64,000 nucleotides of DNA. Origin: an uncultured Pseudomonas sp. (GTDB lineage: Bacteria > Pseudomonadota > Gammaproteobacteria > Pseudomonadales > Pseudomonadaceae). Numbering within the stretch: the stretch's first letter is position 1; each line of letters starts with the position of its first letter. This document shows, one piece after another, positions 8,323 to 16,677 of the stretch. The stretch is taken from positions 1-64,000 of the forward strand of contig NZ_CAMPHV010000018.1 in NCBI RefSeq assembly GCF_946886105.1. Reading direction: 5' to 3'. Both the position numbers and the translations under genes were made by a program. The notes beneath the pieces were generated by a model that saw nothing but the letters and a program-made list of their open reading frames with translations, was not told where the DNA came from and made no database searches.

Positions 8323-10725
8323 ATGACCCAGATACTGCCCAATGCCGACCATTTGGCCGAACATGCCCTTGCCGTGCCCAGCTTCGCCGATTGGCAGCGC
8401 GGTCATGGCCCTTTGCAGCATAGCCCGCAGACCTGCGCCGCGGTGTATCGCCTGGCTCATCAGTTGGTACAGGCCGGGTTGCAACCCGATCTGGCCAGCG
8501 TTTACCGCTTGTTCGGCGCCTTGGATCGGCTCAGTGCCGCCGGACTTTGGCTGGTCGCGCATATGACCTATGCCCAGCGCGTGCGCCTCGACGGCAGCAG
8601 CCTGGAGGCGGAGGATTTCAAGGCCAAGCCCGAGGGGCATACCGGCGGCGCGCTGAACATGGTGCCGGCCTATGCCGGTTACCTGGCCTTGAATGCCCTG
8701 ACCGGGGAAACTCGCGCCTGGCTGATGGGCCAGGGGCATTGCGTGGCAGCGATCGAGGCACTGAACCTGCTCACGGCCAATCAGCATCCCGAACAAGCCG
8801 CACGCTACAGCTGTGACGAACAGGGGATGAGCCGTCTGGTGGCGGATTTCTACAGCTATGCCCAGGCTGCCGACGGTACGCCGGGAGTGCCCTTGGGCAG
8901 CCATGTCAATCCGCATACCGCGGGGGGCATTGCCGAAGGCGGTTACCTGGGATTCGCCGAGCTGCAGTACAGTCATCTGCCCTTGCCTGGCGAGAAGTTG
9001 GTGGCCTTTCTCTCCGATGGCGCGGCCGAGGAGCAGCGCGGCAGCGATTGGATGCCGCGCTGGTGGCGGGCCGAGGACTGTGGCGTGGCCTTGCCGGTGA
9101 TGATCGCCAATGGCCGGCGTATCGAACAGCGCACCGAACTGGGCACGCTCGAAGGTCTCGAAGGTTTTCGCCAGCATCTGCGCCGTTGCGGCTTCGATCC
9201 GCTGAGTTTCGATGGCCGCGACCCGGCGGCCTTCGTCTGTGCGCTATGGGAAATGGAGCAGCGTCTTGAGCGCCGCCTGAGCGAGTTGCGCAACGGCGTT
9301 TTGCATTACCCGCTTCCGATGCCTTATGGCCTCGCCGAAACCGTCAAAGGCTATGGATTTTATGGCGCCGGCAGCAACGCCGCGCACAACCTGCCATTAC
9401 CGGCCAGCCCTCGGCAGGATGCGCAGGCCCGCGAATTGTTCAATCAGCATGTCGCAGCCCTGTGGGTCGCCCCCGAGGCATTGACCGAAGCCTGCTCGCT
9501 GTTCGCCGCACGTGGCTCGCGTGCGGCGGAGCGCGACCATCCATTGGCGACGCGCCAGCCGCAGTTGGCGCAGTTGCCGGCGTTGCACTACCGCGCCGAT
9601 GCCTGCTCGCCGATGGCGGCGCTGGACCGCTTTTTCGTCGACTTGGTGCAAGCCAATCCGCACCTGCGGCCGCGGGTCGGCAACCCCGATGAGCTGGCCA
9701 GCAACCGCCTGGGCGGCGTGCTCGATGCCTTGAAACACCGGGTCTGCGAGCCGGAAGGTCGAGCGGAATCCTTGCATGGCTCGATTATCACCGCGCTCAA
9801 CGAAGAAGCCGTGGTATCCGCGTGCCTGGCCAACCAGGCGGGCTTGAACCTGGTGGCGAGCTACGAGGCGTTCTGCGTGAAGATGCTCGGTGCGGTGCGA
9901 CAAACCCTGATTTTCGCCCGCCAACAGAAGGAGGTCGGGCGTCCTGCCGGTTGGTTGGGTTGGCCATTGGTGGCCACCTCGCATACCTGGGAGAACGGCA
10001 AGAACCAGCAATCGCACCAGGACACCAGCTTCTGCGAGGCCTTGTTGGGAGAAATGGGCGATGTCATGCGCGTGTTGTTTCCGGCCGATCACAACTCGCT
10101 GCTCGCGCTGCTGCCGTCGATTTATCAAACACGCGGGCAATTGGCCTGTGTCGTCAGCCCGAAGCGCGAGCAGCCGAGCCAATTCGATCGGCTGCAGGCC
10201 GAGCGGTTAGCCGCCGACGGCGCGTTGCTGCTCGACGGTCGAGAAGGCGACGATCCCGTGCTGTTGATCGCCAATGGTGCCTATCAGTTGACCGAGATGC
10301 GCCGCGCTGCCGTTCGTCTGAGCAGCCTGGGCATCGCTTGGCAGCTGATTTACTTACAGGAACCGGGGCGTTTCCGCGAGCCGCGGGATGCCTGGGAAGC
10401 ACAGGCGCTAGCGCCCGCCGCGGTGCGCGACAGTCTGTTTCCAGCGCGCTATCGGCGACGTGTGTTGCTGACTCATATGCGCCCTGAAGTTGCGCGCGGG
10501 CATCTCTGGCCCATACTGGGGGATGCGAGTTGCAACCGGGTTTTGGGTTACCGCAACCGTGGCGGTACCTTGGACGAGGCGGGCATGTTGTTCGCCAACC
10601 AGGCGACCTGGGCACATGCCCTGCAAGCGGTCGCCGAGGTACTGGCGGTTGCGCCACAGGCGCTGTTGCAAGACGATGAACGGGCGGCATTGGCCGGTCG
10701 AGGCAACCCCGAATGCCTGCGCTGA
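8323..10725 (+). CDS. Phosphoketolase-family (XFP-like) thiamine diphosphate protein, divergent
   Basis: 800 residues, the full length of xylulose-5-P/fructose-6-P phosphoketolases, and alignable along its length: G-H-T-G-G (105-109), G-S-H-V-N-P-H-T-A-G-G-I-A-E-G-G (192-207), and a late C-terminal pyrimidine-binding part. Yet two core motifs differ from textbook members: G-Q-G-H-C (136-140) instead of G-P-G-H-G, and S-D-G-A-A-E-E-Q (231-238) instead of G-D-G-E-A-E-T-G in the diphosphate/Mg site. Such proteins are often annotated as phosphoketolase or xylulose-5-phosphate 3-epimerase in Pseudomonas without proof. AGAAGGAG precedes ATG 8323. Divergent from the beta-CASP gene. Confidence 0.8.
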   Translation: MTQILPNADHLAEHALAVPSFADWQRGHGPLQHSPQTCAAVYRLAHQLVQAGLQPDLASVYRLFGALDRLSAAGLWLVAHMTYAQRVRLDGSSLEAEDFKAKPEGHTGGALNMVPAYAGYLALNALTGETRAWLMGQGHCVAAIEALNLLTANQHPEQAARYSCDEQGMSRLVADFYSYAQAADGTPGVPLGSHVNPHTAGGIAEGGYLGFAELQYSHLPLPGEKLVAFLSDGAAEEQRGSDWMPRWWRAEDCGVALPVMIANGRRIEQRTELGTLEGLEGFRQHLRRCGFDPLSFDGRDPAAFVCALWEMEQRLERRLSELRNGVLHYPLPMPYGLAETVKGYGFYGAGSNAAHNLPLPASPRQDAQARELFNQHVAALWVAPEALTEACSLFAARGSRAAERDHPLATRQPQLAQLPALHYRADACSPMAALDRFFVDLVQANPHLRPRVGNPDELASNRLGGVLDALKHRVCEPEGRAESLHGSIITALNEEAVVSACLANQAGLNLVASYEAFCVKMLGAVRQTLIFARQQKEVGRPAGWLGWPLVATSHTWENGKNQQSHQDTSFCEALLGEMGDVMRVLFPADHNSLLALLPSIYQTRGQLACVVSPKREQPSQFDRLQAERLAADGALLLDGREGDDPVLLIANGAYQLTEMRRAAVRLSSLGIAWQLIYLQEPGRFREPRDAWEAQALAPAAVRDSLFPARYRRRVLLTHMRPEVARGHLWPILGDASCNRVLGYRNRGGTLDEAGMLFANQATWAHALQAVAEVLAVAPQALLQDDERAALAGRGNPECLR

Positions 10726-10798
10726 AACACGCGGTGCAGGCTTCTGCAACAAGATAGGCCAAAGGGGCGAACCCCGATGGCGGGAAGGGAGGGCAGGT

Positions 10799-10996
10799 AT
10801 GCCTAAGTTGGTACTGGAGATCGACCCGACACTGCACCGCCTGCTGCAACAGGCCGCGCGCAATAATCAATTGAGCCTGGAAAACGAGTGCTTGCGGCGC
10901 CTCGAGGGCGGTACCAGGCGATCGCGCCATATGGAAGCCCTGCTCGCCGAGTTGCGGGTGGGCGAGGCACAGCGGCGAGCCCAGGGCGAAGGCTGA
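10799..10996 (+). CDS. Small ribbon-helix-helix (Arc/FitA-like) protein
   Basis: 65 residues. The pattern L-V-L-E-I-D-P-T-L-H-R-L-L-Q-Q-A-A-R-N-N-Q-L-S-L-E-N-E is that of a short beta strand plus two helices, as in Arc-type DNA-binding proteins. The first half would bind DNA as a dimer. GGAGGGCAGG precedes the ATG at 10799. It is 73 bp after the phosphoketolase-like gene and faces the next gene. No toxin partner is next to it. Confidence 0.65.
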   Translation: MPKLVLEIDPTLHRLLQQAARNNQLSLENECLRRLEGGTRRSRHMEALLAELRVGEAQRRAQGEG

Positions 10997-11002
10997 AGCC
11001 GA

Positions 11003-11401
11003 CTATTGGCCGCAGTCGCTTCTGGCGAAACGCTCGTTGGTTACCGGCAGATTGGTCTTGTATTCGGTGAACTCGTAGCGCAGTACCGCGCCGCGGGCCA
11101 ATAGCTGGCGGTAGCCCGGGTTACTGCACACGCTTTTGGCCAATTGGGCGCGCACGCTATCCGGGTTGCCGCGCATTTGCGCGGCGTGCTGGGGGCGTAC
11201 GCTCAGGTGATTGACCAGCGAATGGCCGTCGACGCTGTAGCCCTGGTCGAGAATATCCTCGTTAATCGCGCGCGGCGTGCCGACGCTGCTTTCTTTCGCC
11301 ACTCGCTCGAGCAGTTTGCTCAATTCGAAATCCTTCAATGACTCGGCATGGCTGAACAACGGCAGGCTCAGGGCCAGGGGCAGGGCGATCAAGCGCAACA
11401 T
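11003..11401 (-). CDS. Secreted PA3611-type protein (quorum-sensing-regulated virulence factor family)
   Basis: 132 residues from ATG 11401, with GGAGAG upstream; six further codons upstream are less likely. A clear Sec signal peptide (M-L-R-L-I-A-L-P-L-A-L-S-L-P-L-F-S-H-A) is followed by an alpha-helical mature protein with two Cys (V-C-S-N and S-D-C-G) that may form a disulfide. It resembles P. aeruginosa PA3611, a small periplasmic protein of unknown mechanism, and it lies close to recA as PA3611 does. Function remains unknown. Confidence 0.7.
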   Translation of the reverse strand: MLRLIALPLALSLPLFSHAESLKDFELSKLLERVAKESSVGTPRAINEDILDQGYSVDGHSLVNHLSVRPQHAAQMRGNPDSVRAQLAKSVCSNPGYRQLLARGAVLRYEFTEYKTNLPVTNERFARSDCGQ

Positions 11402-11656
11402 GGGACTCTCCGTAATCAATTCGAACCTTCGACCGGGTTGCCCCGGCCGTGGTTCAGCAGGGGGCCATCTTACGTGCCTGGCGGGGCAGATCGTAGCCCG
11501 TAATTGGCCATGACACTCCGGGGCCGGGAAACAGACGCTGCGATTCCATCGCGTGCGCCGAATGGCATGCTCACAGCCGGCGCGCCTTTGTTAGACTGCG
11601 CGGCTGGCCGTTTCAGGATTAACCATGCACTCCCTTCTCCCAGGCGAAGCCTTGCC

Positions 11657-12367
11657 ATGAGCCATGCCGTCGCCCGTTTACGCGCAAGCCGTCTTGCCAC
11701 CAGCAAAAAGCCGTTTTTGGCCCGTGGCTGCAGAGCCCTAAGGTGCCAGGGTTGTCGTCTGGTGCCGAGCCACTGCGTGTGCGCCTGGCGCCCGCGGATC
11801 GCCGCGCAATCGGCGGTATGCCTGCTGATGCACGATGTCGAAGCGCTCAAACCGAGCAATACCGGCTGGTTGATCGCCGACGTAGTGGCCGATACCTCGG
11901 CATTCGGCTGGCTGCGCACGGTGGTGGATCCGGCCTTGCCGGCTCTACTCGGCGACCCGCAATGGCAGCCTTATCTGGTGTTCCCCGGCGAATATACGGC
12001 GCCCGAACGGGTCGTCAGCGAGGTGGCGGTTGCGCCCGGCAAGCGGCCGTTGTTCGTGCTGCTCGACGCGACCTGGTCCGAGGCGCGCAAGATGTTCCGC
12101 AAGAGCCCCTACCTCGATAGCCTGCCGGTACTCAGTTTGCAGCCGGAGCAGTTGTCGCGTTACCGCCTGCGCCGCTCCAAGCGCGACGATCACCTATGCA
12201 CGGCGGAGGTCGCCGCGCTCTGCCTGGAGCTGGCTGGCGATCAGCGCGCGGCCGACGGTCTGAATGCCTATCTGGATGTGTTCAGTGAGCATTACCTGGC
12301 CGCCAAGGCGCCCCGTGCGATCGATTTGGACGATGAGTTGCATCGTCGTTTGCAGGCCTTCTTGTAG
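11657..12367 (+). CDS. tapT: DTW-domain tRNA-uridine aminocarboxypropyltransferase
   Basis: 236 residues. It has the N-terminal Cys cluster (C-R-A-L-R-C-Q-G-C and H-C-V-C), typical of the zinc-binding part, and the signature L-D-A-T-W (about residues 136-140) in place of D-T-W, followed by S-K-R-D-D-H-L-C-T-A-E. The family transfers the aminocarboxypropyl group of S-adenosylmethionine to U47 of tRNA (acp3U). ATG 11657 is chosen to fit the family length; the frame is open further upstream. Confidence 0.85.
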   Translation: MSHAVARLRASRLATSKKPFLARGCRALRCQGCRLVPSHCVCAWRPRIAAQSAVCLLMHDVEALKPSNTGWLIADVVADTSAFGWLRTVVDPALPALLGDPQWQPYLVFPGEYTAPERVVSEVAVAPGKRPLFVLLDATWSEARKMFRKSPYLDSLPVLSLQPEQLSRYRLRRSKRDDHLCTAEVAALCLELAGDQRAADGLNAYLDVFSEHYLAAKAPRAIDLDDELHRRLQAFL

Positions 12368-12405
12368 TAAAGGCGCGCGTCGAACAGGGCTTCGCCTTAT
12401 CCGTC

Positions 12406-13290
12406 CTACGACACCTTTCTCGGCCATAGCTGCGCCACCAGCATGCCGCCGAACATCAGCGCGCAGCCGATATAGCCGCGTAGATCCAGGCTTTCGCTGA
12501 GGAACCAGGCCCCCGCCAACGCGGCGAATACCGCTTCGAGCGAGAGAATGATCGCCGCATGGGAGGCGATCGCATGCTTCTGCGCGACCACCTGCAGGGT
12601 GAAGCCGATGGCCACGCCGAACAGGCCGCCATAAAGAATCGCCGGCGCGGCGCTGAGAATCATGGCCAATTGGATTTCTTCGAAGAACAGCGCCAACAGC
12701 AAGCTGACCAGCGCGCACGTAACGAACTGCACGATAGCCAGGCGCAGAGGGTCGTGGCGCCGGGCGAAGAAACCGACCATCAGTACATGCACGCCCCAAA
12801 CGAAAGCGCCCGCCAACTGCAACCAATCGCCGGAGGCCACCTGGAAATCTTCGCCGACGCTGAGCAGAAACATGCCGACCACTGCCAGCGAGGCGCCGAG
12901 CCAGATGCCCAAGCCGGTCTTGTGGCCGATAAACAAGCCGAGCAGCGGCACGATGATCACGTACAGGCCGGTGATGAAGCCGGAGTTGGTGACGCTGGTG
13001 AACAGCAAGCCGACTTGCTGCAAATTGATTCCCAATGCCAGCGCCAGGCCCATCAGGCCGCCGCCCAGCAACAGGTGGCGGTTCAATGGCGGCGGTGCCT
13101 CGGCCGAGCCGCGCTGTTCGAGCAGCGGCAATAATGGCAACAGAACCAGGACCGCCAAGCTGAAGCGTAAACCGCTGTAGAGAAACGGCCCGATCGAATC
13201 CATGCCCAGCCGTTGGGCGACAAAAACCGTGCCCCAGATCATCGCCGTCGACAGCATCAACAGATCGGCGCGTAACGCTTGGCTCCGCAT
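12406..13290 (-). CDS. DMT-superfamily (EamA) transporter
   Basis: 294 residues with about ten hydrophobic segments arranged as two EamA repeats. The N-terminal A-D-L-L-M-L-S-T-A-M-I-W-G-T-V-F is typical for drug/metabolite exporters. AGGAG stands upstream of ATG 13290. It converges with tapT, whose stop is 38 bp away. The substrate cannot be told. Confidence 0.88.
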   Translation of the reverse strand: MRSQALRADLLMLSTAMIWGTVFVAQRLGMDSIGPFLYSGLRFSLAVLVLLPLLPLLEQRGSAEAPPPLNRHLLLGGGLMGLALALGINLQQVGLLFTSVTNSGFITGLYVIIVPLLGLFIGHKTGLGIWLGASLAVVGMFLLSVGEDFQVASGDWLQLAGAFVWGVHVLMVGFFARRHDPLRLAIVQFVTCALVSLLLALFFEEIQLAMILSAAPAILYGGLFGVAIGFTLQVVAQKHAIASHAAIILSLEAVFAALAGAWFLSESLDLRGYIGCALMFGGMLVAQLWPRKVS

Positions 13291-13384
13291 ACGAACAACT
13301 CCTGAAAAACCAAGGTGCGCACTGTGCAGCAAAGCGTTGCGCTTGACCACTCGGTCATGGCTCGGCATGCTTGGCGCCGACTAG

Positions 13385-13524
13385 CAGGCTGTTGAAAAAC
13401 TACCTGCGTTGCCATCGCGGCGTTAAAAACAGGCTCAAAATGCTCATTTACAGCTCGTAAACTCCGCCTTTTCGCCTGTTTTTGCCTTGCGCTGGCTGCC
13501 TCGTCTACGCTTTTCAACGGCCTG
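13385..13524. mobile_element. MITE copy 2 (CAGGCTGTTGAAAAAC ends)
   Basis: 140 bp, the same length as the copy in intI. Left flank CTAG (13381-13384), right flank CTAC (13525-13528), a near-match to the 4-bp target duplication. Internal AAAAACAGGC / GCCTGTTTTT inverted blocks make the whole element able to fold. It lies in the gap between the exporter and erdR, which face away from each other, so it may affect expression of either (inference). Confidence 0.8.
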
Positions 13525-13628
13525 CTACGGCGCATTTATGACGATGCACTAACCTGAGTTGGTACTGGCCTCCGTTCGGTATCGGCAGCGCAGTCGTAGC
13601 TAATCTAATAACAACAACAGGGTCTGCC

Positions 13629-14279
13629 ATGGCCGTTTACGAAATCCTGATTGCCGACGATCATCCGCTGTTTCGCAGTGCCTTGCAGCAGGCCTTGACC
13701 CTGGGGTTGGGGCCCGAGGTCAATTTGGTGGAGGCCGCCAGTATCGCCGAGCTGGAAACCTGCCTGGCGCAGAAGTCGGATTGGGACCTGGTGCTGCTCG
13801 ACTTGAATATGCCGGGTGCCTACGGTTTTTCCGGTTTGGTGCTGTTGCGTGGGCAATATCCCCAGGTGCCGGTGGTGATGGTCTCGGCGCAGGAAGACGC
13901 CGCCGTGGTGGCGCGTTCGCGCGAGTTCGGCGCCAGCGGCTTCATTCCCAAATCCAGTACCTTGGAAGTCATTCAACAGGCCGTTCGGGGCGTGCTCGAT
14001 GGCGATGCCTGGTGGCCGCGGCAGACCGAGGAAACCGCCAATGTTTCCGCCGAGGCCAAGGCGGCGAGCGCCGGTTTGGCCAGCCTGACCCCGCAGCAGT
14101 TCCGGGTGTTGACCATGGTCTGCGACGGCCTGTTGAACAAGCAGATCGCCTATGAACTGAGCGTCTCCGAGGCGACGGTCAAGGCGCATGTCACGGCGAT
14201 TTTCCGCAAGCTGGGGGTGCGTACCCGTACGCAGGCGGCGTTGCTGTTGCAGCACCTGGAATCGATACCCGCGACTTGA
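13629..14279 (+). CDS. erdR: LuxR-type response regulator ErdR
   Basis: 216 residues. Receiver domain 1-125 with acidic pocket A-D-D (9-11), phospho-Asp D58 in L-L-D-L-N-M-P and Lys108 in F-I-P-K. C-terminal NarL/LuxR helix-turn-helix: L-T-P-Q-Q-F-R-V-L, N-K-Q-I-A-Y-E-L-S-V-S-E-A-T-V-K-A-H. ErdR activates acetate and ethanol oxidation genes in P. aeruginosa, where it too is followed by dgkA. No cognate kinase is adjacent. The symbol rests on sequence look plus this synteny. Confidence 0.82.
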   Translation: MAVYEILIADDHPLFRSALQQALTLGLGPEVNLVEAASIAELETCLAQKSDWDLVLLDLNMPGAYGFSGLVLLRGQYPQVPVVMVSAQEDAAVVARSREFGASGFIPKSSTLEVIQQAVRGVLDGDAWWPRQTEETANVSAEAKAASAGLASLTPQQFRVLTMVCDGLLNKQIAYELSVSEATVKAHVTAIFRKLGVRTRTQAALLLQHLESIPAT

Positions 14280-14350
14280 TGGAAATATCTGGCAGTGCAG
14301 CCCGGTGATGGCGTAGCCTGCCGCCCCTCATGTTTAATGGGTCCGATTTC

Positions 14351-14728
14351 ATGTCGCCATTCAAAGGCCAGACCGGCCTTAAACGCATCTTCAATGCCGC
14401 GGGCTATTCACTGGATGGCTTGCGCGCCGCCTTTACCGGCGAGGCCGCCTTTCGCCAATTGCTGTTGATCAATCTGTTGCTGATCCCCCTGGCGTTCTAT
14501 TGCGACGTCAGCCGGGTCGAGCGCGCGCTGATGATCGCGGTGTGCTTGCTGGCGCTGATCGTCGAGTTGCTCAACTCTGCCGTCGAGGCGGCCATCGACC
14601 GCATTTCCCTGGACCTGCACCCCTTGTCGAAATCCGCCAAGGACATGGGCAGCGCCGCACAATTGGTCTCCCTGACCCTGATCGGCAGCGTCTGGCTGGT
14701 GATTCTGCTGGATGTTCCGGCGAGCTGA
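14351..14728 (+). CDS. dgkA: Diacylglycerol kinase
   Basis: 125 residues, three membrane helices. The family signature E-L-L-N-S-A-V-E-A-A-I-D-R holds the catalytic and metal-binding Glu residues. The enzyme phosphorylates diacylglycerol left from membrane-derived oligosaccharide synthesis. I prefer ATG 14351 (S-P-F-K-G-Q-T-G-L-K) over the in-frame ATG 14330. It follows erdR by 71 bp. Confidence 0.93.
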   Translation: MSPFKGQTGLKRIFNAAGYSLDGLRAAFTGEAAFRQLLLINLLLIPLAFYCDVSRVERALMIAVCLLALIVELLNSAVEAAIDRISLDLHPLSKSAKDMGSAAQLVSLTLIGSVWLVILLDVPAS

Positions 14729-14739
14729 GCCGCGCAGAC

Positions 14740-15666
14740 TCAGGCAATGGTCGGCAACACGATTTCGTCGCTGCGCCTGACGTTGGCGGTCAGTGCGCGG
14801 CACAGTTCGATGAATTCGCGCATGGCGGCGGTCTGGTACTTCTGTTTATGCCAGATGAAGTAGAACTGCCGGCGCAGATCCAGTTCGGGCGTTTCCACGG
14901 CGACCAGGCTGCCGCGGCGGAAGGCGTCGCGTAGCGCCAGGCGCGAGATGCAGCCGATCCCCAGGCCGGATTCCACGGCACGTTTGATCGCTTCGGTATG
15001 TTCCAGCTCGAGGCGGATATTCAGCGCACGCGGATGATGACGCATGGCCTGATCGAAAGTCAGGCGGGTCCCCGAGCCTTGCTCACGGAGAATCCAGGCC
15101 TCGCGGGTCAACTCGTCCAAGGTCGCTTCGCCACGCTTGGCCAGGGCGTGTTGCGGGGCGCAGAACACCACCAGTTCGTCCTCGACCCAGGGCTGCACCT
15201 CAAGGTCCGGGTGCTGACAGTCACCCTCGATCAGGCCCATATCCAACTCGTAATGAGCGACCTGCTGCACCACATAGGCGGTGTTGTGCACCTGCAGTTG
15301 CACCCGACACTCCGGGTGGCGCTGCATGAAGTTGCCGATCAGCAAGGTCGCCAGGTAGTTGCCCACCGTCAGGGTGGCGCCGACGTTGAGCGAGCCGAAG
15401 CCGCTCTTGCCGCCCAGCAGCCGCTCGATCTCCTTGGCCTGGTCGAGCAGGGCCACCGCCTGGGGCAGTAGTTGCGAGCCCAGGGCGTTGAGAATCAGGC
15501 GCTTGCCGGCGCGGTCGAACAGTTGGCAATCGGTTTGCCGCTCCAATTCGCTGAGCGAAGTGCTGGTGGCCGATTGCGACAAGGCCAGCGAATCCGCCGC
15601 GCGCGAGACGCTTTCCTGCTGGGCCACGGCGACGAAGACCTGCAGTTGTCTGAGGGTAAATTTCAT
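14740..15666 (-). CDS. finR: LysR-type regulator FinR
   Basis: 308 residues. N-terminal winged helix-turn-helix (M-K-F-T-L-R-Q-L-Q-V-F-V-A-V-A, S-R-A-A-D-S-L-A-L-S-Q-S-A), C-terminal LysR substrate domain. It is divergent from fpr, with 106 bp between the starts. In P. putida FinR is the activator of fpr under oxidative stress, and the same divergent pair is seen here. It converges with dgkA, stop to stop 11 bp. Confidence 0.9.
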   Translation of the reverse strand: MKFTLRQLQVFVAVAQQESVSRAADSLALSQSATSTSLSELERQTDCQLFDRAGKRLILNALGSQLLPQAVALLDQAKEIERLLGGKSGFGSLNVGATLTVGNYLATLLIGNFMQRHPECRVQLQVHNTAYVVQQVAHYELDMGLIEGDCQHPDLEVQPWVEDELVVFCAPQHALAKRGEATLDELTREAWILREQGSGTRLTFDQAMRHHPRALNIRLELEHTEAIKRAVESGLGIGCISRLALRDAFRRGSLVAVETPELDLRRQFYFIWHKQKYQTAAMREFIELCRALTANVRRSDEIVLPTIA

Positions 15667-15686
15667 ATCTATATAACCGATAACCC

Positions 15687-15714
15687 ATATCTTGATAATC
15701 AACTTAACAGATAT
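15687..15714. promoter_or_regulatory. Candidate FinR operator between finR and fpr
   Basis: ATATCT (15687-15692) and AGATAT (15709-15714) form a perfect 6-bp inverted repeat spaced by 16, within the AT-rich finR-fpr gap. LysR-type proteins bind such dyads upstream of their target. Confidence 0.4.
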
Positions 15715-15772
15715 TAGTCGCCCGTTTAAAATTCCTCCAACCGAACAGCCTGGCAATTCTCGAGGAACCCGC

Positions 15773-16552
15773 ATGAGCAACCTGAATGTCGAGCGTGTAA
15801 TCAGCGTCCATCACTGGAACGACACCTTGTTCAGCTTCAAAACCACCCGCAACACCGGGCTGCGTTTCGAGAACGGTCAATTCGTGATGATCGGCCTGCA
15901 GCAGGAGAATGGTCGTCCGTTGATGCGTGCCTATTCGATCGCCAGCCCGAACTACGAAGAGCACCTGGAGTTCTTCAGCATCAAGGTGCAGGACGGTCCG
16001 CTGACCTCGCAGCTGCAGCACCTCAAGCCCGGCGACGAGCTGATGGTCAGCCGCAAGCCCACCGGCACCCTGGTGCTCGACGATCTTCTGCCGGGCAAGC
16101 ACCTGTATCTGCTGAGTACCGGTACCGGCCTGGCGCCGTTCATGAGCGTGATCCAGGACCCGGAAACCTACGAGCGCTACGAGAAAGTCGTGCTGGTGCA
16201 CGGTGTGCGCTATGTCAACGAAGTGGCGTACCGCGAGTTCATCACTGAACACTTGCCGCAGAACGAGTACTTCGGCGAAGCGCTGAAAAGCAAGCTGATC
16301 TACTACCCCACGGTGACCCGCGAGGAGTTCGAAAACCAGGGCCGGCTGACCGACCTGATGCGCAGCGGCAAGCTGTTCCGCGATATCGACCTGCCGCCGA
16401 TCAATCCGCAGGACGACCGCGCGATGATTTGCGGCAGCCCGAGCATGCTCGACGAGACCAGCGCGGTACTCGACAGTTTCGGTCTGAAGGTTTCCCCGCG
16501 CATGGGCGAGCCGGGTGATTACCTGATCGAGCGCGCCTTCGTCGAAAAATAA
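15773..16552 (+). CDS. fpr: Ferredoxin--NADP+ reductase
   Basis: 259 residues, typical of the short bacterial Fpr class. FAD motif R-A-Y-S-I-A-S-P (53-60), NADP-site S-T-G-T-G-L-A-P-F and the C-terminal A-F-V-E-K. The enzyme passes electrons between NADPH and ferredoxin or flavodoxin, serving redox balance and Fe-S repair. CGAGGAA stands upstream of ATG 15773. Control by FinR is expected from the divergent context. Confidence 0.95.
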   Translation: MSNLNVERVISVHHWNDTLFSFKTTRNTGLRFENGQFVMIGLQQENGRPLMRAYSIASPNYEEHLEFFSIKVQDGPLTSQLQHLKPGDELMVSRKPTGTLVLDDLLPGKHLYLLSTGTGLAPFMSVIQDPETYERYEKVVLVHGVRYVNEVAYREFITEHLPQNEYFGEALKSKLIYYPTVTREEFENQGRLTDLMRSGKLFRDIDLPPINPQDDRAMICGSPSMLDETSAVLDSFGLKVSPRMGEPGDYLIERAFVEK

Positions 16553-16576
16553 CCAGCCCCACTCGCAGAAAACTGA

Positions 16577-16612
16577 ATGCCGCTCACTCGAACAAAGTGA
16601 GCGGCATTTTTG
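16577..16612 (+). terminator. Intrinsic terminator after fpr
   Basis: 12-bp perfect stem ATGCCGCTCACT (16577-16588) / AGTGAGCGGCAT (16596-16607), loop of seven, then TTTTGTT. Confidence 0.9.
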
Positions 16613-16625
16613 TTCGTGCCAGCCT

Positions 16626-16677
16626 CGTAGCCCGACTGCAATCCGGGAAGATTTATCGCCGGCCTGCGGGCTACAAC
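16626..16677. repeat. REP-type hairpin
   Basis: GTAGCCCGACTGCAATCCGGG followed by GCGGGCTAC: one of the scattered Pseudomonas REP-like units in this window. Confidence 0.6.

Noticed and set aside
8191..9177. N-terminal extension of the beta-CASP gene to 9177
   Set aside because: The extra part is the antisense of the phosphoketolase-like gene; the family start with a ribosome site is at 8190.
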